A DNA stretch of 35,496 bases from positions 1 through 35,496 of the IMG/VR virus record IMGVR_UViG_3300028025_002553, one strand, 5' to 3'. Shown one piece after another: positions 31,540 through 35,496 of this stretch. Position 1 is the stretch's first letter; each line of letters opens with the position of its first letter. The translations under genes and the position numbers were made by a program. This DNA comes from a virus. Under the pieces are notes generated by a model, which had not been told where the DNA came from, ran no database searches, and saw only the letters and a list, made by a program, of their open reading frames with translations.

Positions 31540-32013
31540 ATGTCTAACGACATCACTAACGGCTTAGCGCATGAGGCTTGCGATACCTTAATTTCGCAAT
31601 ACTCCGCTAACGCCCCACTAGATACTAATCTAGTGGAAATTGTAGTAAAGGCAAGTAACGCAAACGCGAATTTCCGCGATTATGTCCTAGGCGCACCTGT
31701 CCTAGAATTCGGACACGAAAAGGCAATTCACTTTGTCACCGAGTTACTGCCACTTATGGCAGAGGCTGAGCGCGTACCTTTCTACGCTATCCTCGCAGGT
31801 TTCTATTACGAGACAGGCGATAACGAGTTGGCAACCGCCTCACTCCACACCGCACAAGCACTAAATCCTAATTACTCACTCGCAACACTACTAACCCGAG
31901 TTATGAACGCGGGTATGCCAGCCTCAATGCTGACCGCAATGCGTTACGAGTTGCACCCTAAAGTGACCGAGACTCTAGTTAGCGAAAGCGACACAGTTTT
32001 AGTCACCGCTTAA
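31540..32013 (+). CDS. early protein, helical repeat-like
   Basis: A 157-residue soluble protein alone in its cassette. It is helical throughout; a TPR-like helix pair is suggested by ETGDNELATASLHTAQALNP near residues 101-120. No domain can be named safely. GAAGGGCTGATAA is a strong ribosome binding region directly before the ATG. Confidence 0.65.
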   Translation: MSNDITNGLAHEACDTLISQYSANAPLDTNLVEIVVKASNANANFRDYVLGAPVLEFGHEKAIHFVTELLPLMAEAERVPFYAILAGFYYETGDNELATASLHTAQALNPNYSLATLLTRVMNAGMPASMLTAMRYELHPKVTETLVSESDTVLVTA

Positions 32014-32024
32014 ATTACAAGCAA

Positions 32025-32061
32025 GGCGCTCGCCCTTCGGGGTGGGCGCTTTGTTTTTTTT
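32025..32061 (+). terminator. terminator of cassette 2
   Basis: GGCGCTCGCCC pairs with GGGTGGGCGCT around TTCG, then a run of eight T after TTG. Very stable. Confidence 0.9.
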
Positions 32062-32105
32062 AGGGTATGCCAAAATACTCATTTTTCCCAATGCCTCTGC
32101 CAATG

Positions 32106-32263
32106 TTTGTGTTGGAGCTCCCACCCACCCTGATCTCCTATCCCTAAGGGATAAGTGGAGAGAGATGTGTGATGCAGCTCACAGCAAATGGTATTGGCGA
32201 ACGGGGGAGAAAATGGGAAGGTTCTCTTGTTAGGGCGAACGACCCTAACGAACGGGGCTGGAA
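32106..32263 (+). promoter_or_regulatory. early cassette leader 3
   Basis: TTTGTGTTG at 32106-32114; near-perfect inverted repeat TATCCCT/AGGGATA; GGAGAGAG; TGTGATGCAGCTCACA at 32168-32183; 10 bases; TTGGCG at 32194-32199. A stem GTTAGGG/CCCTAAC spans 32229-32249, and GGGGCTGG precedes ATG 32264. Confidence 0.75.
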
Positions 32264-32524
32264 ATGGATAAAGAAAAGATAAGTCGCATTGTGCGAGTAA
32301 TTGGTGAGCCAACCTCAACACCCGAGGACATGGCGTTTGTTCGTAATAACCTAGAGGACTTTCACACTTTCCTCTATGACATGGCAACAAATGAATTAGT
32401 CAAGGAAGGCGTATCTCCTGAGAAGGTGGAAATGCTAATCAACCCTCTTATAGGTATTGCAAAAATGTGGGGGGCTTCATCCTTCGCAGATTACCAAGTG
32501 CTGGCTGAGTTGGAAGGGGAATAA
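32264..32524 (+). CDS. early hypothetical protein
   Basis: An 86-residue acidic helical protein starting MDKEKISRIVRVIGEPTSTP. No known domain. It is separated from the next gene by one base and both share the cassette-3 promoter. Confidence 0.65.
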   Translation: MDKEKISRIVRVIGEPTSTPEDMAFVRNNLEDFHTFLYDMATNELVKEGVSPEKVEMLINPLIGIAKMWGASSFADYQVLAELEGE

Positions 32525-32525
32525 A

Positions 32526-32993
32526 ATGGGGCTAGACATGTATCTCCATGCAAAGAAGTATGTCGGTGGTTGGTCACACATGCAGGACACGAACGAGTAC
32601 AGGACACTTCGCAACCTGTTCCCTGATGTTCCTGTTAGTGATGACTCTCCCTCTGCTGAGGTTCAGTTCACAGTTGGATACTGGCGCAAAGCGAACGCAA
32701 TTCATAACTGGTTCGTGCAAAATGTCCAAGGTGGCGAGGATGAGTGCAAGCCTCACTATGTCGAACGTGGGCAGTTAATTCAGCTACGAGACGATTGCAA
32801 GCTGGAGATGTTGGTCAAGACTATGGCGCTGGCAGATCATGCTGGAGTTGTAGAGCCTACCTCTGGTTTCTTCTTCGGTAATGATGAAAGAGACGAGTGG
32901 TATTACAGAAGTTTAGAGGACACTATCAAGATAATTGACAAGTGTTTAGAGATGACTACCGATTGGAGTTTCGAGTACCAATCTAGTTGGTAA
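32526..32993 (+). CDS. conserved-type phage early protein (MGLDMYL family)
   Basis: A 155-residue protein starting at ATG 32526, right after the previous stop; the longer frame from 32457 would overlap that gene. The opening MGLDMYLHAKKYVGGW, the core VGYWRKANAIHNWFVQNVQG, and ERGQLIQLRDDCKLEMLVKT match a widespread family of small phage proteins of unknown activity. Glu, His and Cys residues in the core could be a metal site. This is the most recognisable protein of the early region. Confidence 0.75.
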   Translation: MGLDMYLHAKKYVGGWSHMQDTNEYRTLRNLFPDVPVSDDSPSAEVQFTVGYWRKANAIHNWFVQNVQGGEDECKPHYVERGQLIQLRDDCKLEMLVKTMALADHAGVVEPTSGFFFGNDERDEWYYRSLEDTIKIIDKCLEMTTDWSFEYQSSW

Positions 32994-33003
32994 TCGGATA
33001 CAG

Positions 33004-33044
33004 AAAGCGCCTTGCCTCTCCGTTCAGGGGCAGGGCGCTTTTTT
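33004..33044 (+). terminator. terminator of cassette 3
   Basis: AAGCGCC pairs with GGCGCTT, the inner TGCC with GGCA, and a six-T run follows the 3' arm. Confidence 0.88.
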
Positions 33045-33062
33045 GTGCGCTCGCGCAAATTG

Positions 33063-33223
33063 TTTGTGTTGAGACCCACCCTCCCTGTCTCTTACCTTAA
33101 AAGGGAGGTAGTAGAGAGACGTGTGACGTACATCACTACAAATGGTGTTGGCGAGTGTGGCGGGGTGCCCTAATGTTCGTGTTGTTAGAGAAGCACAGTA
33201 TCTAATGAATTGGGGCTGAATAA
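33063..33223 (+). promoter_or_regulatory. early cassette leader 4
   Basis: TTTGTGTTG at 33063-33071; inverted repeat CCTT/AAGG; AGAGAGA; TGTGACGTACATCACT at 33122-33137 (last base off consensus); 10 bases; TTGGCG at 33148-33153; TAATGT at 33171-33176 after 17 bases, a good -10. A stem GTTAGA/TCTAAT spans 33184-33206, and TGGGGCTGAATAA precedes ATG 33224. Confidence 0.78.
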
Positions 33224-33475
33224 ATGGCAGATGATTTTTGGAAGCGGTACTACGGTTCATTCGTAGGCGCTCGCATCCTATCATTCGACGGTATGAATAC
33301 CGAGGATGATTTCGGTGACGGGTTCCCTGAGTTTACCGTTCAATTCGCTAATGGTGAGATTGGAGTTATCTCCGTATCACAAGACCCTGAAGGTAACGGC
33401 GGTGGGTTCCTATTCGGACTCGCGTTACCTGCTGACCATCCACAAGGTGGAGAAGTGAGGACACTCAATGCTTAA
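33224..33475 (+). CDS. early hypothetical protein
   Basis: An 83-residue beta-rich protein (FWKRYYGSFVGARILSFDGM near the start, GGGFLFGLALPADHPQGGE near the end). No known domain, no membrane segment. It overlaps the next gene by 8 bases. Confidence 0.65.
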   Translation: MADDFWKRYYGSFVGARILSFDGMNTEDDFGDGFPEFTVQFANGEIGVISVSQDPEGNGGGFLFGLALPADHPQGGEVRTLNA

Positions 33476-33641
33476 CAAGACTGATAACACCACGCTGTTC
33501 CCTGACTGGGAAAGTTCATGGTCACGCCTTGAACACGAGGAAGCGACTGGTTACACCATAAATGGTGCTGACTGGAAGCAGATTGTCGAGGACTTAGACA
33601 CGGCAGTCATGCAAGTGTTGCAAGACCACGGGGTGGCGTAA
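33468..33641 (+). CDS. 57-residue early protein
   Basis: ATG 33468 lies 8 bases before the previous stop, and its own TAA shares one base with the next start (TAATG). FPDWESSWSRLEHEEATGYT then a helix with KQIVEDLDTAVMQVLQDHG. Unknown function. Confidence 0.6.
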   Translation: MLNKTDNTTLFPDWESSWSRLEHEEATGYTINGADWKQIVEDLDTAVMQVLQDHGVA

Positions 33642-33808
33642 TGGAGCCAAAGGTTGGTGACATCTACACCACGCATAAGAATCACGTCACGGGAATTGTC
33701 GTAGAGACTGTTCCTAATCGCACGGGCTCGATCCGAGTTCGACTAATCACCACGTCTCTAGAGACACGGTGGACGACATGGGTTCCTGAGTTTTCTCATC
33801 AGCCCTGA
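33641..33808 (+). CDS. 55-residue early protein
   Basis: ATG 33641 (TAATG overlap) to TGA 33806-33808. It reads VGDIYTTHKNHVTGIVVETV then a basic strand IRVRLITTS. The G-D-x-Y...G-x-V-V-E pattern resembles small SH3-like barrels common in phage early genes. Confidence 0.6.
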   Translation: MEPKVGDIYTTHKNHVTGIVVETVPNRTGSIRVRLITTSLETRWTTWVPEFSHQP

Positions 33809-33820
33809 TGAAAAAGGTGC

Positions 33821-33851
33821 TGGGTCACACTATAAAATGACCCACATTTTT
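33821..33851 (+). terminator. terminator of cassette 4
   Basis: TGGGTCA pairs with TGACCCA (7 pairs) around a 10-base loop, then CATTTTT. The loop is larger than in the other cassettes but the U-run is good. Confidence 0.75.
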
Positions 33852-33967
33852 AGCTAGCCCGAGTCAAAGCTGTTTTTGATTTGGTTTGCAGCCAAAGCGT
33901 GTTCATGATCCGGTTCCTGGGGAGACACAGCTGCTCGGCCTAGCCCACCTCTCCGGGGCCGCGTTTG

Positions 33968-34130
33968 TTTGTGTTGGCCCACCCACCCCGTTTAAGGGAG
34001 TTGTTGTAAGAGAGAAGCTCCACCAGGTGTGACATACATCACAGCAAATGCTATTGGTGAGAGAGGCAAGAGATGAGAAGGTACTCCTATCTAACAAGGC
34101 GTTAGATGATAAATAGTGAAGGGCTGACAA
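33968..34130 (+). promoter_or_regulatory. early cassette leader 5
   Basis: TTTGTGTTG at 33968-33976; CCC/GGG repeat around GTTTAA; AAGAGAGAAG; TGTGACATACATCACA at 34028-34043; 10 bases; TTGGTG at 34054-34059. A stem ATCTAAC/GTTAGAT spans 34089-34107, and GAAGGGCTGACAA precedes GTG 34131. This is the only leader with TTGGTG in place of TTGGCG. Confidence 0.75.
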
Positions 34131-34691
34131 GTGGGTTACTACATTGACCTAACAAGTGCAGAATGGGAAATCCCAGAAACTGCCGAAGTACTACAAGCAT
34201 TAAAAGAATCCGTGACAAAGTACCACGCTATCAAGCGAGGCGGTTCATCTAACGGTGAATCTTGGTTCTCATGGATGAGTGACGAGGACATCCTCAAAGC
34301 AGAAAAAGCAATCACTATCTTTAACGATTTAGGGTTTGAGACAAGCGAAACCGACAACGGTTTTACTTTAGAATCCTACAACAACAAAACAGGTCAAGAA
34401 GATGTTTTCTTGGCGGTAGTTGCTCCGTTCTGCACAGATGGTTCATACATTGAATTCCGTGGCGAAGATGGTGCGGAATGGCAATACTCAGTCCGTGATG
34501 GCAAACTCCATTACGCAGAAGTACGCAAATCATTTGATGAGCCAGTTCCATACCTATACGCTCACTATGATGTTCAGTTTGACGAAGACGGAAAAATGAA
34601 CACTCAAACTACGCTGATTGACCTCAACGCTGAGAATCCTTGCGAGGGGTTGGTTAATCGCAGAGATGCGAAGAAGGCGCTAAATAAGTAA
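34131..34691 (+). CDS. early hypothetical protein (GTG start)
   Basis: A 186-residue acidic protein, sole gene of its cassette. The start sits right behind GAAGGGCTGA. Opening GYYIDLTSAEWEIPETAEVL; later NDLGFETSETDNGFTLESYN and CTDGSYIEFRGEDGAEWQYS. It looks like a family of small alpha/beta phage proteins of unknown function. Confidence 0.7.
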   Translation: MGYYIDLTSAEWEIPETAEVLQALKESVTKYHAIKRGGSSNGESWFSWMSDEDILKAEKAITIFNDLGFETSETDNGFTLESYNNKTGQEDVFLAVVAPFCTDGSYIEFRGEDGAEWQYSVRDGKLHYAEVRKSFDEPVPYLYAHYDVQFDEDGKMNTQTTLIDLNAENPCEGLVNRRDAKKALNK

Positions 34692-34693
34692 TA

Positions 34694-34741
34694 GGCTCGG
34701 GCTCCAGTTGCACACCAGCGGCTGGAGCTCGATCCGTTTTA
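34694..34741 (+). terminator. terminator of cassette 5
   Basis: A 14-position stem with one mismatch built on GCTCCAG (34701-34707) and CTGGAGC (34722-34728), extended by TCGG/TCGA-type pairs, followed by GTTTTAT. Confidence 0.75.
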
Positions 34742-34778
34742 TAGGGTGCCAAATGAATATTTCCCAAAGCCTAAATTG

Positions 34779-34945
34779 TTTGTGTTGACAGCCCTCCCAC
34801 CCTGTCTAACCCTTTCAGGGAATCGGTAAGAGAGAGAGATGACCAGTCATGTGATGCATGTCACAGCAAAAGCTCTTGGCGAGAGTGGCACGCTCACCTA
34901 TGTTTAGGGATGTAAGCAACCGCTTACCTAAACGAAGGGCTGAAT
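34779..34945 (+). promoter_or_regulatory. early cassette leader 6
   Basis: TTTGTGTTG at 34779-34787; CCCT/AGGG repeat; AGAGAGAGA; TGTGATGCATGTCACA at 34850-34865; 10 bases; TTGGCG at 34876-34881; TATGTT at 34899-34904 after 17 bases. A stem GTAAGC/GCTTAC spans 34912-34927 and can extend outwards through GTTTAG/CTAAAC. GAAGGGCTGA precedes ATG 34946. Confidence 0.78.
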
Positions 34946-35191
34946 ATGCGACCTCTAAACGAGATTGCTCAGGAAATTGAATGGGAGTGCTCAGACAAGG
35001 CGTGGTACGTCTACGCTGAAGCATACGTCACTCCAATGAAATCGCTTAAACTAATGAGCGATTACTTCTATGCAGACAGCGCTGATTCTATTGTTCGATA
35101 CGCGCTCGCTAACCTCACTTCATGGCGCGGAGAGAATGCTCGCCGTATCAAGGCGGAGTTAAACGGGATGCTCAAGGGGGTGAGCGTATGA
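34946..35191 (+). CDS. early hypothetical protein
   Basis: An 81-residue protein starting MRPLNEIAQEIEWECSDKAW, helical with several Trp/Tyr. Its stop overlaps the next start (ATGA). No domain recognised. Confidence 0.65.
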   Translation: MRPLNEIAQEIEWECSDKAWYVYAEAYVTPMKSLKLMSDYFYADSADSIVRYALANLTSWRGENARRIKAELNGMLKGVSV

Positions 35192-35487
35192 GCGAATGGG
35201 TATCAGCTGGGCGCGTAGGCGTGGACAGCGGCCAGATCATGGTCATTGATCCGTGCTACATAACTAAGGACTTTGATAACCATGACGGATCACAGAAGTG
35301 GGATCCAGCTGCTTACAGAGGCCAGCTCAACTATCAAGGCGTATCAGCTGTCACTATAGCTGAAGGATTCGGCCAAGCTAACGAGGCCGTGGCCACCAGC
35401 TCGGGATACGGTGATGGTATCTATCCTGTTGAGGTTCGGCTCAATGAGGATAACCGTGTAGTGGAGCTGCGGATCAGCTTCGAATAA
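35188..35487 (+). CDS. DUF4241-like early protein
   Basis: A 99-residue protein from ATG 35188 (overlaps previous stop; the longer frame from 35122 is rejected). SAGRVGVDSGQIMVIDPCYI is the hallmark V-D-S-G-x-L/I-x-I-x-D-P-C-Y of a DUF4241-like family found in phages and bacteria, followed by VEVRLNEDNRVVELRISFE. Function unknown. The window ends 9 bases after its stop, so later genes of the cassette are not seen. Confidence 0.75.
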   Translation: MSEWVSAGRVGVDSGQIMVIDPCYITKDFDNHDGSQKWDPAAYRGQLNYQGVSAVTIAEGFGQANEAVATSSGYGDGIYPVEVRLNEDNRVVELRISFE

Positions 35488-35496
35488 TTCCAGGCG

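Noticed and set aside
33024-33284. Minus-strand frames crossing the early leaders (similar ones at 31139, 32079, 33903, 34815)
   Set aside because: They look alike because the leader itself is repeated; they lack start signals and cross terminators.
30517-34945. Leader repeats as a CRISPR array or an origin iteron set
   Set aside because: Copies are hundreds of bases apart, each precedes a gene start and most units end in a terminator, so they are promoters rather than spacer arrays or iterons.

Overview
This window is part of a tailed double-stranded DNA phage genome, seen as a contig whose left end cuts a tail-fibre gene. Terminase large subunit, portal, scaffold, an N4-gp56-type major capsid protein and fibres occur in the usual packaging-to-virion order, read leftward. 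The host is most likely an actinobacterium. Supporting signs are PASTA domains, an actinobacterial-type secreted transglycosylase, a DUF7455-like protein, and repeated TGTGA-N6-TCACA operators matching the Crp/GlxR consensus of Actinobacteria. The AT-leaning base composition would suit a low-GC aquatic lineage, but that is inference. No integrase, repressor or CRISPR array is visible.

Layout. Bases 1-13,500 (minus strand) hold the virion module: small genes and a possible holin pair (13,492-11,483), terminase (11,363-9,780), portal, scaffold, capsid, a possible connector, a collagen-like fibre and smaller fibre proteins. At 13,500-13,710 lies a divergent control region with a Crp-like site; a secreted transglycosylase follows on the plus strand and ends at a bidirectional terminator. 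Bases 14,296-21,350 (minus) carry three related proteins, two with PASTA repeats, a GDP-mannose 3,5-epimerase-like enzyme, a GT11-like glycosyltransferase and a Thr-rich mucin-like protein. Bases 21,400-26,670 carry a tRNA-Asn, an Hsp20 chaperone, and an overlapping operon with a CHAP amidase, membrane proteins, a lipoprotein and a large Pro/Glu/Thr-rich secreted protein. Bases 26,700-30,450 are a run of tiny overlapping genes, many Cys- or Lys-rich (zinc-finger-like, metallothionein-like, EF-hand-like, HNH-like).

Bases 30,450-35,496 switch to the plus strand and look like an early region made of six separate transcription cassettes. Each cassette has a conserved leader of about 170 bases, one to four small genes, and a terminator (the last is cut by the window). 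Every leader has a Crp-type palindrome, then 10-11 bases, then TTGGCG, then after 35-36 bases the first base of a stem-loop whose sequence differs while its pairing is kept, then a GGGGC-type ribosome binding site and the start codon. Another Crp-type site sits upstream of the transglycosylase. The simplest reading is that a host cAMP-responsive (Crp/GlxR) regulator influences a battery of phage genes whose mRNAs begin with a 5' hairpin. This is the most unusual feature of the window and rests only on sequence pattern.

Many genes are shorter than 60 codons. They were found by reading the gaps between larger genes, where ATGA or TAATG overlaps and non-ATG starts (TTG, GTG, and one probable CTG) support them.
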